64,000 nucleotides of DNA from Cryptomeria japonica (taxonomy: Eukaryota > Streptophyta > Pinopsida > Cupressales > Cupressaceae), in NCBI RefSeq assembly GCF_030272615.1, contig NC_081409.1:209419190-209483189 (forward strand), read 5' to 3'. This document shows, in pieces, positions 48,651 through 61,431 of the stretch. The position numbers and the translations under genes are program-made. How positions within the stretch are numbered: position 1 is the first letter of the stretch; each line of letters begins with the position of its first letter. The notes under the pieces were generated by a model. That model had not been told where the DNA came from. It worked only from the letters and a program-made list of their open reading frames with translations, and searched no databases.

Positions 48651-49557
48651 CTGGTTGCAGAGCTCCACGCGTGATGGTTCTGGAGTTGTCTTCATAAACA
48701 TACTATGGAAGATTTGGGATAATACATAATGAAATGATAACCGAGGTGCCTTGACTTCAATATCTGAAATTCCCATGTTTGATACATTTTGATTCAGGTT
48801 CCACCATGGCTGCACTACCAGATGGAAGTCTCTATACCTAGATATCCCTTCACCAGCATTGGGGAAGAGTCGCACCACTACTAGAGATTACAGCCAATAA
48901 TGATTACCCCACACGATTCCTAAGATGACTCTTGGTGACCTGAAAATGATCCTGTGTATTGTACAACCCAATATTAGAAGACATCTCCAACTATGGTGAC
49001 CTGTATTCACCTTCGAGAGCTCATAGGAGGAAGATGTTGTGGTTTCTAGAGTAAAACTACCACCTGGCCTTTTGGATATTGCTTTTTTCTTTTGGATCAA
49101 TTTTTTCTTTGTTTTTACCTATCTTTTAGATGGGACATGTTGATATTTGGGTGTATGTGGATTTTTGGACTTGTTGATTTTATTTTTGGTGTGCAAATTG
49201 CTTCCAAAGGGAATGTGATTCATAGATAAATATGAATGATACAAAGGTAGTTTGGGTGGGATGATGTAGGTAGATGGTTAGAAAGTGGTCAAATATGTGT
49301 GCCTTTGCTGATCTTGATTTATGACAGGGTAATTGGGTTGTGAGATAGGGATCATATGGATAGTGTATGGAGGGATGTAGGGTCCTAAGATAGATGGAAA
49401 GGAGGAAGGTTTTGATTGTGGAATAAATGGACCCAAAATGGATTATGAGGATAGGGAATATGTATGCTTGGATTTAGATGGAGGAATGTGAGATTTAGTA
49501 GGGACACCAAATATTTTGAGAGTGAGCTATGTAGCCAAGGCCATGATAATTGAGATT
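48651..49557. other. Unassigned DNA
   Basis: No family was recognised. Reverse-strand openings at 48627-48878 and 48888-49100 show no known motif. The plus strand from 49140 is rich in ggtgggatg/ggaggaatg words. Confidence 0.35.
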
Positions 49558-50424
49558 TTATTTGATATGAAGGGGTTCTAATATATCTTTTTCATGTAGG
49601 CCTAACCCTTTTCCTTGATAATGCATGTTTTGACAAATATTTTTAGAAATAGGATACTTGTTGCTTTTAAAACCAGACACGATTCCATCTTGAGGAGGAT
49701 ATGGTATGGAAGAAATGATAGGATCATGAAGTAGACTACATTGGATGAAAGTGGAGGAACCCAGTTGGTAGGTAAGTGGTGCATGACTCACTTTGATAGA
49801 GGTAATGGGATCATAAAGGGAATTAGGATGATGAGGGGGATAAGAAGGAATGATGGGATCTACAAGTGGATATAGAGGATTATGACATGGAGGTGAAGGA
49901 AAACTCTAATCTTGACTTGGAAGAGGATCATTGGAGTTTGTGCTTTGCTCTTGATTTTGAATTGATAATTGGAGAGGATGGAAGGGATATCATGATCTTT
50001 CTTAGGAGGTGAATGTTGAATGGGACTTGGAAGGGATTTTCTCTTGAGATAGAAGGGGAAAATATTGGATGGAATAAAAAGAGATGTGGGGATCATCATA
50101 AGGCTCTTGAGAAATGGGATCTTGATAAAAAATTGGATCATATTGGAGAGTCATGGTATCCTGATCTTGATTTATGCTAGGACTCATTTCTTTTGACTTT
50201 GAATTATCCTCTTGACACGAGGTAGGAGTTTGGATAGGTATGGGGGATTCTTGGAAGGGTTCAACATTTTGGCATGATAATAATGGATTTTTAATGATAC
50301 TCTTTTGAGTTAGTTTTCTTGGAAATGGAGCATATGGTGGCATTGGATCTAGGACTTCTGAATTGTGTCAGGGATTTGTATTAAGAAATAAATTATCTTG
50401 GATTTGTACTATGCATAGAACCTG
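49558..50424 (-). pseudogene. Decayed Pro/Ser/Gln-rich frame with G-patch-like motif
   Basis: Reverse-strand openings at 50343-50002 and 49791-49558 give a Pro/Ser/Gln/Ile-rich protein (MPPYAPFPRKLTQKS; QDPISQEPYDDPHIS). Near its end it has NMHYQGKGLGLHEKDILEPL, which resembles a G-patch. Such motifs occur in Tat/Athila gypsy polyproteins, where they precede the reverse transcriptase, and in host RNA-processing proteins. A plausible splice acceptor (TCTATTTTGCAG) precedes the frame at about 50425. I cannot decide between a gypsy fragment and a host-derived pseudogene. No reverse transcriptase follows. Confidence 0.35.
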
Positions 50425-50811
50425 CAAAATAGATTGATTATTTTTTCACAGAAAATCATTAAAATCTCAATTGCATCCCCTATACCATCTTATAATTTTG
50501 AATGTAGGCTAGGAAATGTCTTTGATACTAAAATTTCTTGATCTATAATTTTGGCTCAATAAGTAACTAGTCTTCTCATAACATCATCTGATATTGCCTT
50601 TGTTGGTGCTTGTGCTTTGTTTGTTTTTGCGTTCCTACAATATTAATCTTTACCCTATGAGCTAGGTGGTTGAAAATATTGCAAATCCTATTCCTATACT
50701 TGTTATCAAATTTATTTTAATTTAGAATCAGAATAGAATTGTAGACTTAGAGGTGACGTGAGAAGTAATAGAATGAACCAAACTCCTTACCTAGTCTTTT
50801 ACTTTTCACGT
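50425..50811. other. Unassigned DNA
   Basis: AT-rich, with no recognised gene or repeat. Confidence 0.35.
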
Positions 50812-50941
50812 ATGTGAAACACCAGCTAGACGAATGCGGCACATCATCTGAACAAATGCGAAATCCTAACTAGACGTATGCGAAATAGTATAGACATAGA
50901 TGCGAAATCATGCACATTAATGCGAAATATCGTACACTGCA
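50812..50941. repeat. 22-bp minisatellite, ATGCGAAAT core
   Basis: Units begin at 50812, 50834, 50856, 50878, 50900 and 50920, so the period is exactly 22 bases except for the last. The core ATGCGAAAT is perfect in four units, and the other half varies (tagac is shared by several). Confidence 0.85.
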
Positions 50942-51079
50942 TTTGCAAAAACACATAAAATAAAAGAGAAATTAAAGTGCATTTGTTCAAATGAGAAGAG
51001 ATTTGAAGGTGACATATTATGTAAGGTAATGTGTTGTGATAGTGGAGATTATCATATATTTTTGTCATGATGTTGGTTT

Positions 51080-51535
51080 CTTGATCTAGTTGTTAAGGAC
51101 AATTTCATGTTTAGGAGAATCCTTCTCAATTTCAATTCAGTTATTTCCTTCGTTGCTGATTGATAGTGAATCCCTCAGCTACAATTTGTATTTTTCCCTG
51201 AAGAAGTGATATTTAGGAGAGAAAGTTCTCATTTTGTATCTTGCCTCAGGTTGTGCACCTTAGTTTGCAAGTCCCAAGTAGTGAGCTCTTTGGCAGGAAG
51301 CCATATTCATTGTAAATTGTTAATATATATTTTAAGTTAGATTCTAATTGTGAGTTTTTCCTATTTGGGTTTTCCAAGTTAATTTGGTGTTCATGTGTTG
51401 ATGGTTGATGTTTCTTTGTTGTTGATTAAAGTGTTGATGCCAAATTAGTTAATTGTTTATTGATAATCAGATTTGAAGTTTTGAACTAATTCACCTCTCT
51501 CTCTTTGTCTAGTTGGGTGTTTAACATTTGTTCTT
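51080..51535 (+). repeat. Possible LTR end of an unassigned copia element
   Basis: The stretch has features seen in the copia LTRs of this window: cctatttgggttttcc near 51360, a run of gttgatg words and a final aattcacctctctctctttg. No primer site or gag follows, so this is weak. Confidence 0.3.
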
Positions 51536-51679
51536 TTTCTCATATCTTCTAGGGTTCCTTGGTAGGGCATTACATACATCCTCATCTACACATATTATTC
51601 ATCGTTTATTATTCTCTAATCTCTATTTAGTTTCAAACATTTTCTCACTACCCTAATATGATCATTCTGTAAAAGAAAT

Positions 51680-52212
51680 ATTTTCCACTTAGTATTTTCT
51701 TGTCTTCATCCCTTATCATATATGAATGAACCCAAAATTTAAACATAAAATTCAAATACTAACATACCCTTTTCAACTAGATGTTATGATCTAACTTAAT
51801 ATACATTTCTACAAGATGTTATGATCTAACTTAATATACATTTCTAGGATATGTTGCTATACCATAGTATATAAAAAGTTTCAATGTGCACTTAATTTTA
51901 TTAAGAAAGTATGATAGGTTCATCTAGAAATAAGATACAACTACACATAAAGTCATTAAAAATAGGAGACACAAATATTACATGTTGATGAATGTTTTAT
52001 TTGATATTTCTTAGCACTATTAATGAAAGTAAACATAGGTACCTTCACTTAGGAGAACATAATCTCTATTTGGGTTGGCAATCTCTCCAAAGGTTTCCCT
52101 ACACATCACCTTGAGAATTTAGAATTCAAGCAAATGAGAGTAGATTTTGTGAAGTACACTTTGATAAATTAATCTCATACATGACAAATTAGCTGTATGT
52201 ATTAGAAACTAC
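51680..52212. repeat. Dispersed direct repeat, copy 1
   Basis: About 500 bases match 63315-63832 in the same orientation. Shared blocks include atgaatgaacccaaa, tcaatgtgcacttaat, gatgaatgttttatttgatatttc and agcataggtacctt. Divergence is moderate with small indels. No coding content was found. Confidence 0.85.
51779..51846. repeat. 35-bp tandem duplication within copy 1
   Basis: Two adjacent copies of agatgttatgatctaacttaa with following bases, essentially identical, so the duplication is recent. Copy 2 at 63420-63455 has one unit. Confidence 0.9.
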
Positions 52213-53629
52213 ATATTTTAATATAAGCCCTATGGGGTTTGGTTTTGAACCACATATTTTTTTTAGTTATTTCATATTCTAGAATATCAACATATCAAAA
52301 AAATATAAATTATTTTATAGTGGTACAATTGCTTAACATTAACATCATTTGCACACTAATTTTAAAGTTAAGTAGTCTAATCTCTTACATTTATAGTTTT
52401 TAATACTTATTGCAATCATCAATCTTTTTTATCTAGATTAACATATATTTCTTTAATAAATTCTTTTTTTTTAATATAGTGCAATTCTTTTCTTTACATA
52501 TTCATTAATACATATATCTCTTTCAATATAAATTTTAGATTTATTCAAAAATGCTTAAAAGTCAAAACATTAAAACTTATGTTCTATAACATGGTAGATC
52601 CACACATCTACATACAAAAAGTCTAAATAAATATGATATACAACATGTAATCTTCATTCATATATCCCAAAACCCTTGATCATATTGACATGATATATAT
52701 GATTTATTTCAATCATGTAATTAAAAAAAGACTACAAAATTATTAAAAACTCGCCCAATTTAAAACTAAGATGGCCTTCCAACTCATCATATATAAATAT
52801 TGATTAAATGTAATCAAACATCATTATATTCTAGTGAAAATTTCAATAATAAATCTCTTACATCAAATAATTATAATTGCAGATTATAATCAATATATAA
52901 CTATCATACCTATCTTTGAGGAATATAGTGCCTCAAAAGATATCATATTTGTTTAGTATTCCACTTTAAAATTTATTATATTATTAAATTCTAATTAATA
53001 TTAAACTATTGTTATATTATGATATTGTAATTAATATTAAATTATTATTAAGATAATTACATAACTATGCTTTAATATATTATTATTTTTTAAATTACCA
53101 AACTATTATTATTATATTTTTATTTTATGTTCCTTCTTATCTTTATTCTTGAAAAAAAGTGGACTTTATCTAAGGACACTTGTAGTCTCTCATAATTAAT
53201 AATAGTACGAAGTTAACTCACTGCATTATGGAGAAAGACAAATTGATTCATCAGAAGTGGAACTGAAGATATAATTAATATTAAATAATTAAAAATTGAT
53301 TAATTGAATGCATGCAAATAAAAAATAAATAAAATAAAATTAAAAAAATAATAAATAAAATAAAATAAAAAATAATAATAAAATATTTTTTTTATCTTTA
53401 TACATTTAAATGTCACAAACACATCAAATTAAATATTTTTAATATTTATTAATGTTTTTCCATTTCCAACTATAATAGTAAAATGCTTCTAGTATTTATT
53501 GACAACATTTTTTCATCTTCGACATGATTATAATAGTATAAGAATAAAATGGTTTCAACCTTTATCCTGCTAAAGATTTTTACTATCAAAAGATTTAACC
53601 ATTCAAGATAGAAAACAAATTCATCTAGA
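52213..53629. other. Very AT-rich segment splitting repeat copy 1
   Basis: About 1.4 kb of AT-rich DNA with A-rich runs (53310-53390), separating two blocks that are nearly adjacent in copy 2. It may be an inserted element. No ends or frame were recognised. Confidence 0.45.
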
Positions 53630-53760
53630 TATTTTAATAACATCTATTGTTACACATGTTTAAATCCTCCCTCTCTAGTTTTTTTGAATGGAAAGGATTT
53701 TCGTTCACAAATTCAACTTTTAGACTATCTATTGTTATCATACAGGAAAAAAATGTCATA
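53630..53760. repeat. Second block of dispersed repeat copy 1
   Basis: It resembles 63862-64000: aaatcctccctctctagttttt, then attcaacttttaga and attgttatca. It continues the similarity begun at 51680. Confidence 0.65.
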
Positions 53761-54349
53761 CAAACAAAAGTGAATGATACATTGAATGAATCACCCATTC
53801 CTTGACTTGTAGTAAACATATCTAAGAACAATCTAGAGAAAGCAACAACCATTTCTAAGAGAAATTTTAATTTATAGTGGGTAAGAGCAATCAAAAGTAG
53901 TTGTAGTACATTTATTTATAATAAAAAGGAGGGTTTTAACTAAATAATTATTTGATCTTCTATGTTCAATTTTAATAAATTATATCTTTTAGATAGTATT
54001 AAAAAAAGTAAATCAATTATTAATTATAAAATAATAATATAATTAATGTAAAATCTATTATATATAATATATAATACAATACGTTGTTTTTAGATTATTG
54101 TTCATATTAAGATTAAAATCTTATTTAACAAAAAAATTATTGTTCATATAATTAGTATTTTAATAATTATTGATATCTAATAAGTTCATGTTTTCTTAAA
54201 CTTTATAAGCCTAATCAATTATATTGATAATGACTGTAAAAATATCATTTTCTTAATTTTGAATTTAACATTTTATTTAAACGTCATTTCATTTAATAGT
54301 TATATATCAATAATAGTTATATATACCTTTTACATCAAACAATATAACA
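53761..54349. other. Unassigned AT-rich DNA
   Basis: No gene or clear repeat was seen. Confidence 0.35.
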
Positions 54350-54690
54350 CTTGTTCTATTTTTATTCACTAAAAATAATAAGTTATCAAACCCTTTGAAA
54401 TGTTTAGGTAATTGACAGCTCCCCTACCTTTATTATTCCATTAAAGTATGTTTTACATGCTTATCTCTTCATGAAATAAAATGTGTGATGATTATAATTT
54501 TACATTTCATTTATAAAACAAATAATAAAATATCTCTCTTATTTATATTGAGAAAAACCATAATATAGTTATCAAACCCTATGAAATTTTTACATGATTG
54601 ACAACTGACCTCCCTTTATTACTCCAATTTAACATGCTTTTTCCTATATTCTTATTTCTTCATGGAATAAAGTGCATGATGATTATAACA
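54350..54690. repeat. ~186-bp tandem duplication
   Basis: The block 54382-54497 (gttatcaaaccctttgaaat onward to gatgattataa) recurs at 54568-54689 with scattered changes, giving a period of about 186 bases. Confidence 0.75.
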
Positions 54691-55017
54691 CTGGTGAGAA
54701 GACAATATCATATCACATGGATGAGGTCATATTTACTTGAATCCAAATTTACTCATTTTCTGCAGTGAATGAACACGGGTAATTTCTGGTGGTATAGCAA
54801 TCTCTTTTTCCTCATAAAAACATTTTTTAGTTTCTTTCTGAATGAAACTAATTACGACTTATAGCATCAATTAGGGCATAAACCCTATCCATAGTATTTC
54901 TTTCCCCCTATAATTTAGCATTTCTTTATTTTTATGAGAATAATATGAAAATTTACAAGCAAACAATTCTACCTAAATATAGGTGCAACATGTCAAAATA
55001 ACTGGGTAAAGAAGGGT

Positions 55018-55587
55018 AATTATATATATATATATATATACACACATATATGTATACATATATACATATATATACATATATACATATATATACATATATA
55101 TATACATATACATATACATATACATGTATATACATATATATAGATATATAGATATATTTATATATACTATATATATACATACATATATATACATATATAC
55201 ATACATATATACACACATATATGTATATATATACATATATATGTATATATAGATATATTTATATATACTATATATATACATACATATATATACATATATA
55301 CATACATATATACACATATATATCTATGTATATACATATATATGTATATATATATATATATATAGATATATACGTATATACATATATATATGTATATGTA
55401 TATATATGTATATGTATAGATATATACATATATACATATACATATATATATACATATACATATATATATGTATATACGTATATATGTATATATATATATA
55501 TACATGTATATATACATATATATGTATATATATATCTATATATATATACATATATATGTATATATACATATATGTACATATGTATAT
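55018..55587. repeat. TATA/TACATA microsatellite, ~570 bp
   Basis: It consists of TA steps mixed with tacata, gtatat and catata. Being nearly self-complementary, it gives long artefactual Tyr/Ile-rich openings on both strands. A block of about 100 bases (ataga tatatttatatatactat) is present twice, near 55140 and 55250, so part of it grew by longer duplication. Confidence 0.95.
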
Positions 55588-55861
55588 CAAGTTAGATTTA
55601 TTTACTCTTTTTATTAACTTTCATAAAAATATATCTTTATAAACATAATACCTATAGTATTTGTATCTTCATAGATTTCTATACATTCATCTTATCTATT
55701 TTGTCATATACATATATTTTTTAAGTCACTATGCATTTTCATGTAGTTCTTAATCTATTCCAAGATGACTCTATATTCAACAGGACATTCTTATGGACAT
55801 GAACTCATCTAAGCTTAATTTAAACACAAAAATCCAAAACTTGGTCAAATAGACCTCTTTA
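55588..55861. other. Unassigned DNA left of the chromovirus
   Basis: No feature was recognised. Confidence 0.35.
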
Positions 55862-55866
55862 TCTTT

Positions 55867-56394
55867 TGATGTAGCCAGTTCAAAGCATAACGATAACCAT
55901 TGATGAAAACACAATCAAAACAAGAGAGTGGATCCAATTTATTCTCTATCTCCTTATTCCAATCTGTTTCTGCAACTAAAATAAACTTACAATATGTAGC
56001 CAATCTGAAATTACCCTTTTTGGTAGTTTTTAACAGCTTTTAGAATTTGCCATTTTTGGTAATTTCCAAACTTATCCAAAAAAACACAGAAACTTCCAAA
56101 TTTCTATAAAGCTCAACTATGGCACAAATTGCCATCTTTCTAAACTAAAAGCAATTAGATAATCAAAGATATCTAAAAAAACAACTTTCTCCAATTTGAA
56201 AAAAAAAACAGTAAATCTCATTTTTGAAGCCCAAAATGAAAGAATCCGCCCCTAAAAAATTGGTCAAGGTGGGGTCCAGCTGAACCATGTTTGGATGGAA
56301 ATCCAAACAACTCCTACGATGCATCTCCTTGTCAAATTTCATCTTCATCGGGTAAACGGGTCAAAAGTTATGACCCTGCAAAGCTCCTGTATCA
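55867..56394 (-). repeat. 3' LTR of the chromovirus
   Basis: On the reverse strand it runs from TGATACAGGAGC to GGCTACATCA. The start TGAT and end ATCA are inverted. It aligns along its whole length with 60906-61431. Confidence 0.92.
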
Positions 56395-56447
56395 TTCTCC
56401 TCTAGTTGAAAAGAACGAAGTTCTTGCGTGTTGCTATCCGCAAACTG

Positions 56448-59400
56448 CTACCACTTGCTTGGGTCCAAGTTCTTCAACTCCCACTTTGTAATCCAAGTGC
56501 TTTTAGCTAGTGATAATCCTTCCCATTAGACCAAATATGTACTGTAGTGCCCATCCCTAGTATTAATAACCTTCTTGTCAAGTATTTGTGCAATTTGTTT
56601 TATGTGCCTCTTTAGAATCTTCTACTGCCAGATAGTTGCACTATCACCATCCTCATCAAGAGTCTCACCATGAAAGGCATATAAGTCTGAAACATTGAAT
56701 ACAAGGGAAATATCCAAATTCTCTGGAAGATCTACCTCATAGGCATTATCATTGATTTTCTTAGTAATTTTGCAAGGACAATTTTTTTTTTACTTCAAAA
56801 TTATGTAAGTTCCTATAGGAAAACGTTCTCTTATGAGATAAATCATGACTAAATCTCCTTCATCAGAAACCTTGTGTCTTCTACCAACATCAACTGCAAC
56901 TTTGTATCTGTCATTTCTCTCCTATAACTTCTGTCGCACACCACTTTGCAATTGTTGAATATGCTTAGCATAGGCTTCTCCATCATCACCAATTCTTTCA
57001 TGAATAGGCAACTACACCAAATCCAACACACCTTAGGGATTCCTGCCATAGACAACTTGAAAAGGGGATTTTCTTGTAGATCGATTTACTGAACTGTTGT
57101 AAGCAAATTTAGCTTGAGGCAGTGCCAAGTCCCATTGTTTGGGATTTTCACCAACCATGCACCTTAACAGGTGTCCAAACTATGATTTACAACTTCAATC
57201 TGCCCATCTATTTGTGGGTGGTAATCACTATTGAATTGCAATTTAGAACCCATTTTTTTCCACTGGGTCCTCCAAAAGTGACTTAAAAACTTTGTATCCC
57301 TATCAGAGGCAATAGTCCTGGGAACACCATGAAATCTAACCACTTCTCTAAAAAATAAGTCTGCCACTCTAGTTGCATCACTATTTTTCTTGCAAGCAAT
57401 AAAATGAGACATTTTAGAGAATTTGTCAACAACAACAAAGATAGATTCATTACCCTGTTGTGTGTGTGGCAATCCCAACACAAAATCCATGCTTAAATCA
57501 CATACTTGGTGACATCTCTCTTCATCTTTGGCCAATAGTATTTGTTTCCAACTAGAGCCATTGTCTTGTCCCTACCAAAATGCCCAGGTAACCCACTGCG
57601 ATGAAGATCTTGAATAATATTTTCTCTCATAGATCCAATTGGAATACACAGTTGGTTTCCTTTGAAGAGGTAGTCATCCTGCATAAAATATTCACCCCTT
57701 GTCTGGTAGAGAACCAACTACTAGATCCTTCAACCATTCCACAATCTCCCAAAAATCATCACCAGACTCATATTGTTCTCTTATAGCATCAAACCCAATT
57801 ACCTCATTTTCCATAGTTGACAAAAGGACAACATATCTTCTTAATGCATCTGCACCCTGGTTTCGCCTACGAGATTTATGTTTTAGAACAAAAGTGTAAC
57901 CTTGCAAGAAAGAGACCCACTTTGTATGTCTTCTATTCAACTTCTTCTAAGTATTTAGATACTTTAGTGCAATATGATCTGTAAATAACAAAAACTCATT
58001 GGGCACAAGATAGTGCCTCCAATGCCTCAATGTTTGCACTATTGCATAAAATTCTAAATCATAGGTAGAGTAATTCTTTCTTGCATCATTCAAATTTTCA
58101 CTAAAAAAAGCAATGGGCTTACCTGCTTGACTAAGTACAACACAAATGCCTACATGTGAGGCATCCCAATCCACTTCAAACACTTTATCAAAGTCTGGAA
58201 ATAATAGTATGGGAGCTTCAGTTACCTTCTTCTTAAAAAAATTGAAACTCTCTTCAGCTTCATTGGTCCATAGAATTTTTTTTCACTTGGTGCAATATTT
58301 TATGGGGGCTACAATGCTACTAAAATTTTGAGTAAAATTTCTATAAAAGGTAGCCAACCCATGAAACTTCTTAGCTCTGTTATGCTCCTTAGACTTGACC
58401 ATTCTAATATTGCCTTGACTTTATCTATGTCCATCTTGACATCCTCTCAAGAGATAACAAAACCCAAAAAACAATACTTTCTTGCATAAACCTGCATTTC
58501 TTCAAGTTTGCATAAATTTTCTCTTCTCTTAACACCTTAATATGACCCTTAAGTGTTGCAAGTGCTCATCCTTGCTTTTATTGAAAACTAAAATGTCATC
58601 AAAGTAAACTACAACAAACTTACCAATGTAAGGCTGTAGTACTGTGTTCATTAGTCTCATGAAGGTACTAGGGGCATTTGATAATCCAATGGCATCACCA
58701 TCCACTCATATAATCCATCTCTACTCTTGAAAGTTATTTTCCATTCATCTCCTTCTCGAATCCAAATTTGGTGGTAGCCATTTTGGAGATCAATTTTGCT
58801 AAAGTATTTATCTCTTGCAAGCACATCCATCATGTAATCCGAGCGTGGTATAGGGATTTGGTACTTGATGGTGTTTTTATTGATGACTCTTCTATTAGTG
58901 CACATTCTCCATGTTCCATCCTTTTTAGGAGTTAACAATGCGGGTACAACACATGGGGTCATACTTTCCCTCACAACACCTTTCTTTATAACTTTCACCA
59001 CTTGCTTATTGAGCTCTGCATGTTGTGTAGGACTCATCCCATAGGCTCCATGATTAGGTAGAGATGCTCTTAGAATTAGATCAATATTATGTTGAATATC
59101 CCTTTTGGGTGGTAGACCATCAGGCAACTCATCTGATATAACATCAACAAACTCTTCCAATAATTTTGTTGCCTCTATAGGCATTGATACCTCTTCATCT
59201 TCTATTGTTTGGGCCATCAATGCATAACATAATATTGTTACCTTTGATTCTTTGATAAGCTCTTTAGTAGTCATCATACTCTTAGTCTTCCCTTCATCCT
59301 TGAGTGGTAGTAATATTACTTTAGAGCCATCCTTCCAAAAAGTATATGTGTTTTTGTGTCCATCGTGCATAACTTTCCTATCATACTTCCATGGTTTTCC

Positions 59401-60885
59401 CAATAGCATGTGGCATACATCCATTGGAATGACATCACACCATATTTCATCTTTGTAAGTCTTCCCTATTGAAAACTTAACTAGACACTTCTTATCAATA
59501 GTAACTTCATTTCCCTTTTTAAACCATGCAATACAGTAAGGATGGGGATGTTTCTCACAGTGTAAGCTCAAATTTTCTGCCATTTCCTTAGAAACCATAT
59601 TTTCATAACTATCACTATCCACAATGACTTGACATACCTTTCCTCCTGATGTGCATCTAGTTAGAAATATATTTTTCTGAAGCCATCAACCTTCACGATT
59701 ATTTGTTTGAATTTGATCCCTTTCAAGAATCACCATTGCTCTTCTCATCATAATATTTTCTCCAACATATTGGAGAACTTGAGATTCAACTCTATCTTCT
59801 TCCTCAACTTGGGCCAGGTCCAATTTGGGTTGCTCTCCTTGTCTCTGCTCTTGAATGTTATAGTTTGAGCATTCAAATGCTCTATGGCCCTCTTCTCCAC
59901 ATCTAAAATAGATAAAAGACCTTCATTGTGTCTCCCATCCTCTACCACCATTGTATCCTCTACCCCTTTGGAATCCTCTTCCTCTTTATTGATTTGACTA
60001 ATTTTGTCAAGTATCATCTTGTTTCTCTGTTCCTTGTGATGATCCTCCTCGACTGTAATTCAAGCCACCACATGATGGAGAGGGTTCACCCCTTCTTGCT
60101 CCTCCATTCCTTTGAAAATATCGTTGCCTTTGTTTTTCTTTTGTTTTTAATGCAAGCTCATATGCCTCTTCCATACTACTAACCCTATCCATTCTCAATT
60201 CATCTTGGATAGGAAACCTTAGGCCATTAACATACCTTTCTTCCATCCACTCATCAGTTTCTTGGTGCTCCACATGAATGGATAATTTGTAAAATCCACT
60301 TGTATAATCCTCTACAGTGGATAATTTTTTCTTCAGGTTATGAAATCTCTGAAAAAGGGTTTGTGTATAGTCTGCAGGTAGAAACTTCCCTTTGAGTTTC
60401 TTCTCCATCTTGTCCCAAGTTCTTATCTTTTCCTTTCCTTTATGAGTTCTTTCTTTTTGCAAGTGATCCCACCAGATCATTGCATGTCCCTTTAACTTTG
60501 TGCATGCAAATTTTACTTTCTTTTCTTTTGTCATATGCTTCCATTCAAAGAATTTTCCCATGTTGTTCAACCAATCTATCAATTCCTCTGGTTTAAGACT
60601 ACTTGCATAATCTGATACTTCAATCTTGATGCCATCATTCCTTCCTTTCAATGCCCTGATCATCCTTTCCTCAAATGGTAATTCATTTAATTGCTCGACA
60701 TCTTCTTCACCTTTTGCATATTGTTCAACACCTCCTCTAGAGTTTAGTTCATCATCAAAATCATCTCCTGTTTGTCTTATTCTTCAATTTACCATCATTT
60801 CTGTAAGATCTTCTACTTGCCTCTAGAGGTTTTGCATTTATCTTCACATCTATACAAGAACTCTTCCTCTTCCTCTCCCAGCCAT
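56448..60885 (-). pseudogene. Chromovirus gag-pol polyprotein with C-terminal chromodomain
   Basis: Gag starts at ATG 60885 (MAGRGRGR). Its core is WLNNMGKFFEWKHMTKEKKV, KGHAMIWWDHL, and its zinc knuckle near 59900 has lost the first Cys (YFRCGEEGH). The protease reads VDSDSYENMVS, where D-S-G is expected. Reverse transcriptase has TPKKDGTWRMCTNRRVINK, KIDLQNGYHQIWI and an intact YFDD near 58610. RNase H has FEVDWDASHVGICVVLSQ. Integrase keeps HRSGLPGHFG, but its CC half is deleted near 57500, joining [10 protein letters not shown] to [11 protein letters not shown]. The DDE residues in [12 protein letters not shown] and GQIEVVN remain. After EVDLPENLDISLVFNVSDLY comes a chromodomain (KVINTRDGHYSTYLV, WEGLSLAKSTWITKWEL), ending at TAG 56448. 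Many stops break the frame. Confidence 0.9.
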
Positions 60886-60888
60886 CTT

Positions 60889-60903
60889 CCCACTCTGATA
60901 CTA
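60889..60903 (-). other. Primer binding site of the chromovirus, tRNA-Met type
   Basis: TAGTATCAGAGTGGG on the reverse strand is one base from TGGTATCAGAGTGGG, two bases after the LTR end and four before the gag ATG. Confidence 0.85.
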
Positions 60904-60905
60904 GA

Positions 60906-61431
60906 TGATGTAGCCATTTTAAAGCATAACAATAACCATTGATGAAAACACAATCAAAACAAGAGAGTGGATCAAATTTATTCTCTATCTCCTTATTCCA
61001 ATCTATTTCAGCAACTAAAAAAAACTTACAATATGTAGCCAATCCAAAATTACCCTTTTTGGAAGTTTTTAACAACTTTGAGAATTTTCCCTTTTTGGTA
61101 ATTTCCAAACTTATCCAAAAAAACTAAGAAACTTCCAAATTTCTAAAAAAACTCAACTATGACACAAATTTCGATCTTTCTAAACTAAAAGCAATTACAT
61201 AATTGAAGATATCTAAAAAAACAACTTTCTAAAATTTGAAAAAAATAATAAATCCCATTTTTGAAGCCCAAGATGAAGGAATCTGACCTTAAAAATTTGA
61301 TCAAGGTGGGGTCCAACCAACTAGATTTGGTTGACAATCCAAACAACTCCTCATGATGCATCTCCCCATCAAATTTTATCTTCATCGGGTAAACGGGTCA
61401 AAAGTTATGACCCTGTGAAGCTCCTGCATTA
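60906..61431 (-). repeat. 5' LTR of the chromovirus
   Basis: On the reverse strand it runs from TAATGCAGGAGC to GGCTACATCA. The first bases have lost the TG seen in the other copy (TGATACAGG). Confidence 0.92.

Noticed and set aside
54953-55642. Several 80-120 codon Tyr/Ile-rich openings on both strands
   Set aside because: They are read-through of the TA microsatellite, not genes.
56163-56348. Similar ~60-codon openings in both chromovirus LTRs (also 61185-61385)
   Set aside because: They are similar only because the LTRs are copies. They have different stops and no known motif.
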